64,000 nucleotides of DNA from Chinchilla lanigera (lineage: Eukaryota > Chordata > Mammalia > Rodentia > Chinchillidae). A model generated the notes under the pieces. It was not told where the DNA came from and did no database searches. It was given only the letters and a program-made list of their open reading frames with translations. Positions 22,441 to 34,520 of this stretch are shown in pieces. Where the stretch lies: contig NW_004955405.1 in NCBI RefSeq assembly GCF_000276665.1, positions 11,402,608 to 11,466,607 on the forward strand, read 5' to 3'. Position 1 is the stretch's first letter. Each line of letters opens with the position of its first letter. The position numbers and the translations under genes are program-made.

Positions 22441-25009
22441 CACTATGAACTTATTGAATCAGATTTTATGTCAAATACATATATATATGGAATATATTAT
22501 GTGGGAAATTAGATAGATAGATAGATGATTGATAGATATAAAACTCATCATAGGGTTGTAATACACCCTATATGCTCAATAAATACTAGTCATTAGCATT
22601 ATTATTATTGTTGTCATTATTATTATTAGCATTAGAATTAGCATTATACATTTAGAGTTCACCTCTTGTGAATTAAAACTCCAAGAATCCTGCCAAACCC
22701 AAGACCTTTTTTGAACAATGAGGTCAGTCAGAGGTGACAGTTTCTTCAAAGTACTTCCCCTCTTTTCATCACCCAGAAATCTTTAATACTAACCTGTTTT
22801 ATGCTTCCAAAAGAGACAAAATGGAATTGTTCTCAAAGGAAACTCCTTTCATTTCCACTCACTAGCAATTATTCCTTGGCAACTGGAGGCTGCATTAAAG
22901 GGTCTAAGAGAGTATGTGTTTGGTGTTGTTATTCTATCGCTGTTTTTAGCATGATACTCATCTTGATTCTTTTGGCTTAACTTAGGCCCATTATATATGA
23001 GACCAAGAGACAATGATTTTTTTTTTTTTTTACAAAACTCTCTATTTCTTCAGGGATGTGAAACTGAATCTTGTCCCAATGGCAGTAGCATCTATTCAAA
23101 GACAATCTGATTTTGTGAGACCTTAAAATGAAAACAGGAACTGTCAGATCTTAAATATGTTTCCTGAAACCCAAGCTCAGTAAATTGAGTCTCTTAGTTT
23201 TGCTGTTGTTCCACCTTGGGGAGCTCTGTTTAAAATCAACCATGTTTTGTGAATCCAGATCAATGACAGGACTTTAGGTCTCACAGGGAAACAAAGCTTT
23301 CCAGGAGGAAGATCAGCCAGCTCCTAGCAAGTACACAGCTCTAATTGCAAAAATGTTTGGGGCTCTGAAGGGTTGTGGTAGTTTACTGAACCTGACACTG
23401 ATTCCTCCACATTGAAAACTAAGTGCACAATTTAACATATTTGGCATTTTCTTCTAAGGGATGGTCCAAACTCTGAAGTGCCTCTTGCATTACTGGTCCA
23501 AAGAGCCTTCATGAAATAATAAAATAAAATCTTTGGTTATCATCTTATTCACAGTAGCAGAAGGGAGTTGCAGTTTATAACTTTAAATTTCCCAAGAGTA
23601 AATTTAACATATTTAGCTGTAAAAGAATTCCAACTTGTAAATGACCATGCAACTTTTTCAATCACTTACCATAGTCACCTTCTCGATTTAAAATTCAGTT
23701 TCATGCATGAGTGAAAGAGTAAAGAGCTGAAACCTGACTACATCTATGGAACCCTGAATTAAACACTGAACCCAATTAAAACTTGCAGGTATAGGAAGAC
23801 TTAATATCATAAATATGGGAATGGGAATTTGAACATGTGGAAAGCAAACAAGGAGTTGAGCAACTAACAGAATAGTACTCCTGGTGAAAGGCAGGACAGA
23901 GGGGAAATCTCCATTCTTTCCACATCATTCCTTACATAATCTCAACTCCATTTTGCAGCACTGGAGATGAAGGCAGGATGCCTAGCTAATGAAGACAGAA
24001 CCTCAAAGCACTAGGTCTGCCTACTTTTACCTTCTGTCTAAAAAAGTTTGACAGAGCTCCAAGATCTGGGAGATTCTGGATTACTCACAGATCTCAGGGT
24101 GCCTGGAAAACTCAGAAGGAACAGAGAGCTTCCCTCAGTGTTCTCTACTGTATCCGTTCCACCTGGAGAAAAGGTCACCATACTCTCTGAACATCCACTA
24201 CCAAATTTAGGGCTTTCATAACCACGCTCATAGTGTTTACAGCTGAGCTCAAGAATCTTTACAGATGTAGGAGCAGTGACATTTTCTCTGGATCTCATCT
24301 TTTATCTCTGTAATGCTGGATCTTAAAATTCATACATCTTTCCCTAAATTCTACAAGTATAATCTTTTCTAAGAGGAAAGTTAACTCACTATTTTAAAGC
24401 TGCAGTCATAGTGATTTACACACATTTTTCCAAGTTTTCTTAGAATAGAAAAAAAAAATCTTAAAGTAAAAATAGAATTTCACAGTGCCTAAAGGGGGGG
24501 AGCTACATAAAAAATCCTTCATGTCTACTACAGGGTTTGTCAAGACTAGTTCTATGGACTCTTATACTCCTCATATGTTAGTATATGTCTATCCTGAAAG
24601 ATTATGAAAATTTTGGGTGCATATACATATGAGAATTTTATGTAGACACAATTACTTTCATAAGATTTTAAATACAGTAAATCCTTCTACCTAAAATTTT
24701 AGAGGATTTAAATTAATAAGAAAGTTCCAAATGTTTATTTCATTCTATTTTTCATAATGTCATAAAATTTTGGGCAAGGGTAAATAACTTGCTTATAAAT
24801 ACACAGATATAGATGAAATGTTCTTTATATGAAGACTTAGAAGCAGTCACGTGGTTGTCTACACTTTTCCCCTCCCTACTTTCTAAAGGAACCCTTCTGG
24901 TAATTATCCCTCCTCTTCTGGAAGCCATCTCCACACCTAGAAGCCTTACCCAGAGCTCCCGCATCAAGTTCAGAGAGCTGAGGAGTATGGTAGGCTCACA
25001 ATAATAGCC
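22441..25009. other. Single-copy DNA with small simple repeats
   Basis: Contains a short GATA run (22511-22527), an ATT-rich patch near 22600-22640 that follows MIR-tail-like text, and a T run at 23017-23031. No exon, LTR or LINE could be assigned. Frames near 24038-24298 and 24752-25004 lie on opposite strands with no domains. Confidence 0.5.
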
Positions 25010-25140
25010 AGCATTTACTGATAGTTTCCTTCATGTACACCAGGAATTGTGTAAAGTACTTTGCTGCATTAAATCTCTATAACAATTCCAATAGATTACT
25101 ATTATTATTATTCCCATTTTATATGTAAAGCCACAAGGAT
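25010..25140 (-). mobile_element. MIR-family SINE fragment
   Basis: Antisense text with 'cagcatttactgatagtttc', 'aattgtgtaaagtactttgc' and 'tattcccattttatatgtaa' matches the 3' half of MIR-type elements. Confidence 0.65.
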
Positions 25141-25144
25141 CATG

Positions 25145-28100
25145 GATAATCATGGAAACCTGTAATCATCAAAATAAAAGATAAAGCACTAGTAACTGAC
25201 CACAAAATAGTAGAGATCTACAAACCAACTGACTAATAATTCAAAATAATCATCTATAGAATGTCCAATGAACTACAAGAGAACACAGAGAGACAACTAA
25301 ATGAAATCAGGAAAAACAATAGATGAACAAAATAAGAATTTCAATAAAGATAGAAACAAACAAAAAAAGCCAAAGAGAAAATCTAGAGCTGATGAATACA
25401 ATGATTGGACTGAAAAAATTCTGCAAAGAACTGCAATAGCAGATTCAACCAAGCAGAAGAAAGAATTGGTGAGCTCAAAGACAATTCACTTAACTAAACA
25501 GGAACCAAAAAAAAAAACATAATAAAAGAGTGAAGAAAGCCTGAAGGATCTATTTGACACAACTAGATCTGTCCTAAAAGAAAGGGAGTTAGTTCTTCAA
25601 ATTGAAATCAAAGGACACTAATTAGCACCATGAAAATATATGCACGTATAGAAACTCACTATAAATACAGGAATATAGTCAAAGTCAAAATCAAAATGCT
25701 CTAATACTACAATAGTGATTTTGAAATTTTTGTGTTGTCATGAAAATTTTGTTCATTTTCAACTTTTATTTGTTATTTGTACATGTTTGTAGTACATAAT
25801 ATTTACATCCCTTGTGTGGAGGTGGTCCTTGAACAACGCATGTGAACCAATACACATATTAATGTTTTCATCCCTTTTCCCTCAATAGTAAATTTTAAAT
25901 CACTAAATCTAACACAAAAGTTAAAAGATCAAAGTACTAAAAATAACTATAGCTACAATAATTCATAAGTAAATATACAATAAATAAATTTTAGTCAAAT
26001 AAATTATGACATCAGTAAAAGAGGTCAAAAGAGAAAAAAAGTGTAGAGTTTTTTAATGCAGTCCTTACCAGCATAAAATATATTGTTATAAGATATTTTA
26101 TATAACTCTTATGCCAACTGCAAAGAAAACGTCTATAGTAGATAGGGAAAAGATAAGAAGAATAGAATCAAAGCCTAGTAGTATTTTTATAAAACTTCAA
26201 AATATACAGGAAGACAATAAGAGAAGAAAAGAACAAAGGAACTGTAAGACACTCAGAAAATAATGAACAAAATGACAATAAAATATCCTTACCTATCAAT
26301 AATTATTTCATATAAATGGATTAAATTCTCCAAAGACATAAAACAATGAAACAATACAAAGATGTTTGCATATGCTGCATATGAGAAGAATTTTAATTTT
26401 GAGAACATACAATCTGAATGTGTCAGGATGAAAAATGATATTCCAAAAATGATAAACAAATGATCGGGGGCCTACACAAAATAAACTTGAAATATAATAC
26501 CACTGCAAGAGACAAAAAATTGTATAATGACAAAGAGGTCAATTTATTAAGATGACATAAAAATTATAAATAAATATGTATCCAATATTGGATCACATAA
26601 CTATATGAAACAAATATTAACAGAGCTGAAGAGAAAAATAGAAAATATGCTAATAATAGAAAATTTCAATACATCATTTTCAACACTGTATAGATCATCC
26701 AGGCAGAAAAACAATTTAACAAAAGAAAATTTCAACAATACTGGAAATGAAGTGTTCCCACAAATATATAAAACATTCCATTGCACAATGGGAAAATACA
26801 CATTATTCTCGTGTATACATGAAACATTGTCAAGATAGGTATAAGCTACAAAACATGTTTTAACAAATTTAAAAAAGATTGAGGTTATACCAAGACAATT
26901 TCCAATCATAATGGTATGAACCTAGAACTCAGTAACAGGAAGAAAATATATGGAAATTAAACTTATGAACTCCTAATGGGTCAAAGAAGAAATCAAAGAA
27001 TAAAGTCTTTTTTTAAATCTTGAGACAAATTATAATGGAAACACAACATACACCAAAAAAAACTATGAGATGCGGCTTTTAAAGGAAGTTTATAGCAATA
27101 AATGTCTACTATGAGAAAAAGAGAAGATCTCAAATAAACAATCTAACTTTACACCTCAAGGAGTTAGAAAAAGAGGAAACTAAGCCTCGAGTTAGCAGAT
27201 GAAAAGTAATAATAAAAATCAGAACAGGAAATAAATGGAATAAAAACTAGAAAAGTAATAGAAAAGAACAATTAAGAGTTTTTGAAAAAATAAAACAATT
27301 CATTGAAATTATAATTGTGAAAATAAATACTACATTTCATACTCTAAGAAGTGGAAGGATCAGGGAGACCACTATAAAAATTAAACATCTTCTGTACCTA
27401 ATTTGATAGGTATCAGCAAATTGGATAATCAAGAAAAAACAAATAAATTCCTAAGAATATGCAACATATCTGGGCTGAAATACAAAGAAATGAGAAATCT
27501 AAACACACCAACAACAAGTAAGGCAATTTAATCAGTACTCAAAACCTGCCAGCAAAGAAAAGCCCAGAACCTGGTGGCTTCACTGGTGAATTCCACCAAA
27601 CATTTTAAAAAGAACTAATATCAATCCTTCTCAAACTACTCCAAAAAGTTGAGTGGAGAAAATTCTTTGAAACTCAATTTATAAAGTCAGCATTATCCTG
27701 ATATCAAAGCCAAACAAAGACACACACAAAGATGTCAAAATCCTTAACAAAATGCTAACAAACTAAAATAATTAGCACATATGGATTACTCACCATGATC
27801 AAGTGGGATTTATCCCTAGAATGCATGGATGATTTGACATACAGAAATCAATAAATATGACATCTCACACTAACAGAATGAAGGGGAAAATTCACATGAC
27901 CATCTCAATAGATTCAGAAAAAGCACTTAACAAAATTCAACATCGTCTCAAGATAAAATCTCTTGACAAATTAGGTACAGAAGGAATGTACCTTAACACA
28001 ATAAGGCCAAATAGGACAAGTTCATAGTTAACATCATTCTCACCAGTGAAAAGCTGGAAATTCCTCTAAGAAAGGGCAAAAGGAATAGGATGCCTGTTCT

Positions 28101-28232
28101 TGCCACTAATATGCAGTGTGGTACTCGGAATTCTAAAGCAGAAGCAACTAAATTATGGAACAAATAATGAGCAAACAAAATTTGTATATTGTGATAAAAT
28201 AAAATATTATTCAATCTCAAAAAATAATGAAA
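25145..28232 (+). mobile_element. Ancient L1M copy, left part
   Basis: Plus-strand old L1. ORF1 text is clear near 25260-25560 ('ctacaagagaacacagagag', 'caagcagaagaaagaattgg'). The ORF1-ORF2 junction lies near 26100-26340 ('aaaggaactgtaagacac', 'atggattaaattctccaaag'), and reverse-transcriptase text near 27540-28010. Near 28145 it jumps to the very end of ORF2 ('atattattcaatctc'), so part of ORF2 is deleted. Stops are frequent. It continues at 34172 after a younger L1. Confidence 0.88.
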
Positions 28233-29682
28233 GGGAAAAAAATAATGAATGTAGGAAGCACTAAGACAGCAGAGTAGTAAGCAGCAGAGAAACAGTCTCT
28301 CTGAAAGTCACCATCCAGAAGCTGGAATACAGCAATGTGAAGAAGACAAGAAAGAGGAAAGTGGATCCAGGGGACCCAGGGAGGATCTGAGGTGCAAACT
28401 GAAACCCACTGAAAGAGTAAAGAGAGAAACTTCAGTGAAGTAGAAACAGGTAGCTGGCAGCACCTTCTCCCCAAGACGGAATTCACTGCGCAAGAAGAGC
28501 AATTCAAACCTTGGACACATAGTGACTGCCAGTGACCCCAGAGGCCTCCACAGGAAGATGTAGCAGTGGAGGGAAGCAAGACATAAAGGACTACACTAGC
28601 TGTGGGTGAGTGCTGAAGGATCAGTCATCTTGTGCAAGACAGCAATTGGCCAGGAGCCATCTTTGAGAGAGGCTGACTGAACTCAGAACTAGAGCAGCTG
28701 TGGGCTCCATCTAGCAGCTCCCATCTGGGCTCAGGCCTATAGAAGATGCACTGACAGCTGCAGATAAAATGAGCTGGTCCTGGCCAGAAGGTGCAGGTAC
28801 GATGAGATTATCCACTACCCTGTCAAAAAGCTACTGCTGGTTTCCTGGGATAAATCAGCATGGACTGGGACTTTGTATCCACACATCTACCAGGGATAGC
28901 AGAGACATACCTGAAAACGGACTTTTCTCTCTCTCTCTTATTTTTTTTGATGTTGTCGTCATGGTTTTGTTTTTTGTTTCTGTTTTTTTCTCCCTTATTG
29001 TTTGATCTTGTTCTTATGAGTATGAATATAGCTTCTAGCCTCTTTGTAGTTGTGGTTTGGTTCTGTTCTTCTTTTTATCTCTTCCTTCTCTCTTTCCCTC
29101 CAGTCTTCTGCACAAGTTCCTCAAAGTTAGTGTGATCCCCCTTTGTCCTCCAGTCTTACTTCTAAACTCTTCCTCTTCTTCCACTTACCTATTTTCTCCC
29201 TAGCCCATTTTAAATTTTAACTCTTGAGGGAAAAATTGACTTGTATACTGCATGTAATTTTCTAGTTTGTTTTGTATTTTGTTATATAGCCACAAATCTA
29301 GTTCACACAGTTAAACATGGTAAATTAATGGTTAGCTCTAGGATGTGTTTGATTCTATGGTCACTACTGATGGTACCACTATAGCCAAAAGTGAAATAAT
29401 TTTTTCTAAACAGCTGTTCTTCCTGATATTCTAAGACTGAGATGACTAAGGGTCACAGAAAATATGGTGGCACAATGCCAAACAATCAGCAACTTCTCAT
29501 CTCCAACAAATTGAAGATGCAGGATCTTACAAAAGACTCAAAACCCAAAAACTAGCTACAACTGGAAGATATCTCAGAGAAATAGTCATTTCTTAAAGGT
29601 TCTAAGTACTAGCAATAAAGCAACTCACCATAGGCAATTTACAAACATCACCTCAGGAATTAAACTTAAAAAAGAAAAGAAA
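28233..29682 (+). promoter_or_regulatory. L1 5' UTR / internal promoter (decayed)
   Basis: Begins near 'gtaggaagcactaagacagc', with a moderately GC-rich first half, then a pyrimidine-rich zone (28925-29200) and a lead into ORF1. Similar in order and in several blocks to the 5' UTR of the other full L1. Function today is unknown. Confidence 0.78.
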
Positions 29683-30678
29683 ATGAGAAGACACTTAAAC
29701 AACCCCAGATATCCTGTTCACCAAAGGCAAACCCAGGGGGCAATGAGGTGGGACAATCCAAAAACCACCCACCTGGCCTCTCTGAAATGGTAACAACAAA
29801 GCAGTTGAATGAGGTGCTAGAAAAATGTCAAATCAGAAATAATTTCTCATAACTGCAGAGATGGTATCCACAATGAAAACCATGCTAAGTTACTCTAGAG
29901 CAGATATAGATAAAACATAGAGGAGTTTAAGAAAATTATGGAAACCATGAATGCTCAGCATAGGAAAGAAATGGAATCCATAAGGGAGATTCAAGCAGAT
30001 ATCCAGGAGAATAAAAATTCCATAGAAAGTATCTGCAGCAGATTAAGCCAATGTGAGGGCAGGATCTCAGATATACAAGACAGGCTTGTGATTACTGGTC
30101 ATGGAAAGAAAGGTTTCTTAAAAATAGCAAGAAACCATGAGAAATCAATCAGTAGCTATGAGATGAAGCAAAGAATAACTTAAGATTGATTGGAATCAAT
30201 GAAAAAGCAGGAAATAGCGCGAATGACATTTTAAAAAATGTTCACAGACATCATGGCAGAAAACTTTCCTGATAGAAAAAAAATTTTTGGACATATAGAA
30301 CTCCAATTATCATAACAAATGAAGCATATAGAACTCCAATTAGCCATGATCAAAAGAAAATCTACCACCAGGCATATCATAGCCAAGATTCCAGTAATTA
30401 AACAAAAGAATGGAATCTTAAAAGCTGTTAGGAAAAAGAAATAAATCACCTATGAAGGCAAGCCCATCAGAAACATGGCTGACTTCTCAGCACAAATCCT
30501 CAAGTCCAGGACAGCTTCAAGTGAAGTATTTCAAGCCCTAAAAGAAAACAACCTCCAGCCCAGATTGATATATCCCACAAAACTATCTTTGAAAATTGAA
30601 GAAGAAATAGCACATTTCCATGAAAAGAACATCGGAGGAAACTTATGGCCACCAAATCAGCACTCCAAAATGTTTTAA
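29683..30678 (+). pseudogene. L1 ORF1 remnant
   Basis: The ATG at 29683 aligns with the ORF1 start of the other copy, but a stop appears within about 35 codons. Two open pieces remain. The piece at 29938-30183 is a charged, coiled-coil-like segment with regular spacing of hydrophobic residues. The piece at 30475-30678 matches the conserved C-terminal part of L1 ORF1p ('QPRLIYPTKLS' block). Together they show a full-length but broken RNA-chaperone gene. Confidence 0.85.
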
Positions 30679-30789
30679 AGGATGTTCTAGAAAAAGATAA
30701 AAAGGACTAAAACTCCAGGAACCCCAAGAGAAGGAATCCACCAGGCAAGGCAAGCAATTAAACAGAGGGAGGAAACAACAGGAAAATAA

Positions 30790-33735
30790 CATGACAAGGA
30801 TCAGTCAATACATATTAGTAATAACTATCAATGTAAATGGTCTCAGCTCGCCAATCAAAAGACACAGATTGGCAGAATGGATCAAGAAGCAAGATCCAAC
30901 AATATTCTGCATACAAGAAACACATTTAATTCAGTAAATACCCATATTAGGAAAACAGAGCAAGCACAAATAAACAACTTATTGGTGAACCTCAAACTTC
31001 TAGAAAAAGAAGAGCAGGCTAAACCAAAAGGTCATATAAGGGAGGAAATTATAAAGATTAGAGCAGAAACTAATGCATTGAGAGAAAAAAAAATACAAAG
31101 AGTCAATGAATTTAAGAGTTGGTTCTTTGAAAAATTAAATAAAATGGAAAAACTCTTATTCAACCTTATCAAAAATCAAAAGAAAAGACTCAAATCCATG
31201 CAATTAGGAATGAAAGGGGTGAAATCACAATGGGCACTGCAGAAATCCAGAAGATCATTTATATCTTCTTTGAAAACTTGTATTCAAACAAGATGGAAAA
31301 TGCAGAAGAAATGGACAAATTCCTAGATACATATGAATTATCAAAGTGGAATCAAGAAGATATAAAATCCTAAATAAACCAATATTAATTGATGAAATCA
31401 AAGATGTAATTAAAAACCTACCAACAAAGAAAAGCACAGGTCTTGACAGATTTACTGCTAAATTCTACAAGACATTTAGAGTAGCCTTAACACCACTACT
31501 TCAAACTCTTTAATGAAATTGAAAGAGAAGCAATATTCCCAAATTCATTTCTGGAAGCAAACATTACCCAGATACCAAAACTGGAGAAGGATCCAAGAAA
31601 AAGAATTACAAGTCAATCTCCCTCGTGAGCAGACATGCAAAAGTCCTCAAGAAGATACTGGCAAACAAGAAGAATGCAGCAAATCAACAAAAAAGTTATA
31701 AATCATGACCAAGTGAGATTTATCCCAGGGATGCAGGATGGTTCAACATATGTAAATTAATAAATGTAATACACCATATTAATAGAGCGAAGGACAAAAA
31801 TCATATGATCATCTCAATAAAGATACAAAAAGCTTTTGACAAAGTCCAGCACCCATTCATGATAAAAAAAAAAAAACCTACAGAAAATTGGAATAGATGG
31901 TCTTTATCTCAATCGGATAAAAGCCTCCTATGACAAACCAACAGCTAACATCATACCAAATGAATGAAAACTGAAAGCTTTCTCTCTAAAATAAGGAACA
32001 AGACAAAGATGTCTACTATCTCCACTCTTATTCAACATAGTCCTGGAAACTTTAGCCAGAGAAACTAAACAAGAGAAAGAAATAAAAGGAATAATGACAG
32101 AAAAGGAAGGTTTTAAATTATCATTACTCACAGATTACATGATATTCTACATAGGAGACCCCAAAACTCCACTAAAAAATGCTAGATTTAATAAGTAAAT
32201 TCAGTAGCTTAGCTGAATACAAAGTCAACACTCAAAAATCAACAGCCTTCTTGTACATGAATAACAAACTCACTGAGAGAGAAATTAGGAAAACAACACC
32301 TTTCACAATAGTGTCCAAAAAATGAAATACCTAGGAATCAATCTAACGAAAGATGTAAAAGACCTCCACATTGAAAACTGCACTACTCTGTAAAAGGAGA
32401 TTGAAGTGGATATCAAAAAATCGAAAGATATCCCTTGCTCTTGAGTAGGAAGACCTAATATAGGGAAAGTGGCCATACTTACAAAACTGTTAAACAGACT
32501 TAAAGCAATTCCAGTCAAAATTCAAAGAGCATATCTCATAGAATTAGAGAAAAAAAATCCTAAAATTCATTTGGAACCAACAGAATCCTAGAATAGTAAA
32601 GGCAATTCTGGGCAACAAAGGCAAGGCAGGAAGCATCACAATCCTTGGCTTGAAATTATACTATAAAGCTACTGTGATAAAAACAGCATGGTACTGGCAA
32701 AAAAAATCAGACCCAAAAATCAGTGGAACAGATTAGACAATGCAGAAATAATTCCAGACATACTCAGCCACCATATCTTTGACAAAGGTGCTAAACACAT
32801 TCACTAGAAGAAACAGTCTCTTTAATAAATGGTGCTGGAAAAACTGGCTTTGCATATGTTAAACATTAAAATTGGACCCATATCTTTCACTATGCACTAA
32901 ACTAAAGTCAAAATGGATCAAGGATATAAATATTAAAACAAAAACATTAAATCTGCTGGAAGATAAAATAAGTAAAACTCTTGAAGACATTGGTGTAGGC
33001 AAAGACTTTATGAATAAAATGCCGATTGCACAGGAATTATCACAAAGAATCAACAGCTGGGATCTTATCTTACTAAAAAGCTTTTGCACAGCAAAAGAAA
33101 CCACCAACAGAGAGAAGAGACAACCCACAATGTGGAAAAAAATGTTTGCAAGCTGATCCTCAGACAAAGGATTACTACCAAGGACATATAAAGAACTCAA
33201 AAATTCAGATCTCCCAAATTTAAAGACCCAATTCAAAAATGGGCATCGGAAGTGAATACACACTTCTCAAATGAAGAAATATGAACAGCAAATAAATATA
33301 TGAAAAAATGTTCAACATCGCTGGTCATGCAAATTAAAATAACACAGATTCCATTTCACCCCAGAAAGAATGGCTATCATCTAGAAGCCAACCAATAACA
33401 GATGCTAGAGGGACTGTAGGGAGAAAGGAACCTTTCTCTACTGTTGGTTAGAGTGTAGACTCATGCAACCACTGTGGAAATCAGTGTGAAGATTTCTCAA
33501 AAAACTAGAATTGGAGGTCCCATTTGACCCAGCTATTCCCTTTTTGAGTATCTTCCCAAAAGAATTAAAAACATCATACCACAACAATATATGTACCTCC
33601 ATGTTTATAGCAGCACAATTTGTAATAGCTAGATCTTGGAAACAACCCAAATGCCCACCAATTAAGGAATAGATTTTTAAAATGTGGTCTTTTTCTGCAG
33701 TGGAGTACTACTCAGCCATAAAAAGAATAACCTAG
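30790..33735 (+). pseudogene. L1 ORF2 remnant with endonuclease deletion
   Basis: Starts with the endonuclease N-terminus ('NGLSSPIKRHRLAEWIKKQD' in frame near 30835). After the 'ETHLIQ' block near 30935 it jumps straight to the linker, so most of the endonuclease is missing. Linker text is open at 30877-31326. The reverse-transcriptase catalytic box, usually F-A-D-D, reads L-T-D-Y at 32127-32138. Later blocks, including the 'LSLCTKLKSKWIKDINIKTK' segment (32875-32937), run to the C-terminus near 33735. Many stops and shifts. Confidence 0.88.
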
Positions 33736-34171
33736 AGACTTTTATAGGTAAATGGATGCAACTCGAGACAATACTCATAAGTGAAATAAACCAGACACAC
33801 ATGTGTAAACATCATACTGTCTCCTTAGTGTGAGAAGCTGAAAGAGTAAATAAGATCCAAAATGCACAGTGGATATTGTAAAATGGGTAGAAACTTCAAA
33901 AGGAAAGAGAAACTGGGATGGGGAAAGGAGAAAAGAAGGAAGAGAAAAACAAAAAATATACATATAAAAGATAATTAAGACAGTTACACTATTAATTTCT
34001 CAGTTCATTGAAAAGAAATGTTTGTGCTAATATTGTTTGGACAATTAAATGCTGATATCTTTCCTGTGAGTAACTAATTTAAAAATAACAATATGCGGTG
34101 TATTAACCATTGTTATCCTCCTATTATCTTGTTTTGAAATTTTGGTATATTTTTTCTCTCCAAAATTAAAA

Positions 34172-34520
34172 AGTGAAGTACTGATACATTGTACAATATG
34201 AATAAACCTCAACAACCGGTGTGCTAACTGAAACAGGCAATCAGAAAAGATTATATAGAGTGTGATCCCATTTATCCAAAATAGCCATAGAAAGTAAGTG
34301 TACAGAAACAAAGAGATGTTAGTGGCTTCTAGGAAGTAGAGGCAGGTGAGACTGGAGCTTATCCTGGGAAGTGTGGCCAGTGAACAGAAGGTTTCTTCTT
34401 GGGTGGTGATAATATGCAAAACTTAGATTATGGGGATCATTGTACAACTCTATCAACACACTAACAACTATTGAATTGTACATTTTCAAGAAGTGAACAT
34501 TATAGATTAAAAATTACACC
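34172..34520 (+). mobile_element. Ancient L1M copy, right part (3' end)
   Basis: Resumes the L1M split by the younger L1: 'gaagtactgatacattgtac', 'tgtgatcccatttatccaaa', 'gtggcttctaggaagtagag', 'gttgtacaactctatcaac'-like text, then 'ttgaattgtacattttcaag' and 'agattaaaaattacacctaa'. This is the classic 3' UTR order of L1ME/L1MC-type families. Confidence 0.88.

Larger units (their letters stand above)
28233..34171 (+). mobile_element. Near full-length rodent L1 inserted in an ancient L1M
   Basis: Complete order: 5' UTR (28233-29682), ORF1 (ATG 29683), ORF2 (about 30790-33735) and 3' UTR to about 34171, length about 5.9 kb. It belongs to the same family as the minus-strand L1 at 6941-14614. The host L1M text stops just before and resumes just after. 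TSDs are not clean; an A-rich 'aaaataatgaa'-like flank is the best candidate. Stops, shifts and an endonuclease deletion make it inactive. Confidence 0.92.
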
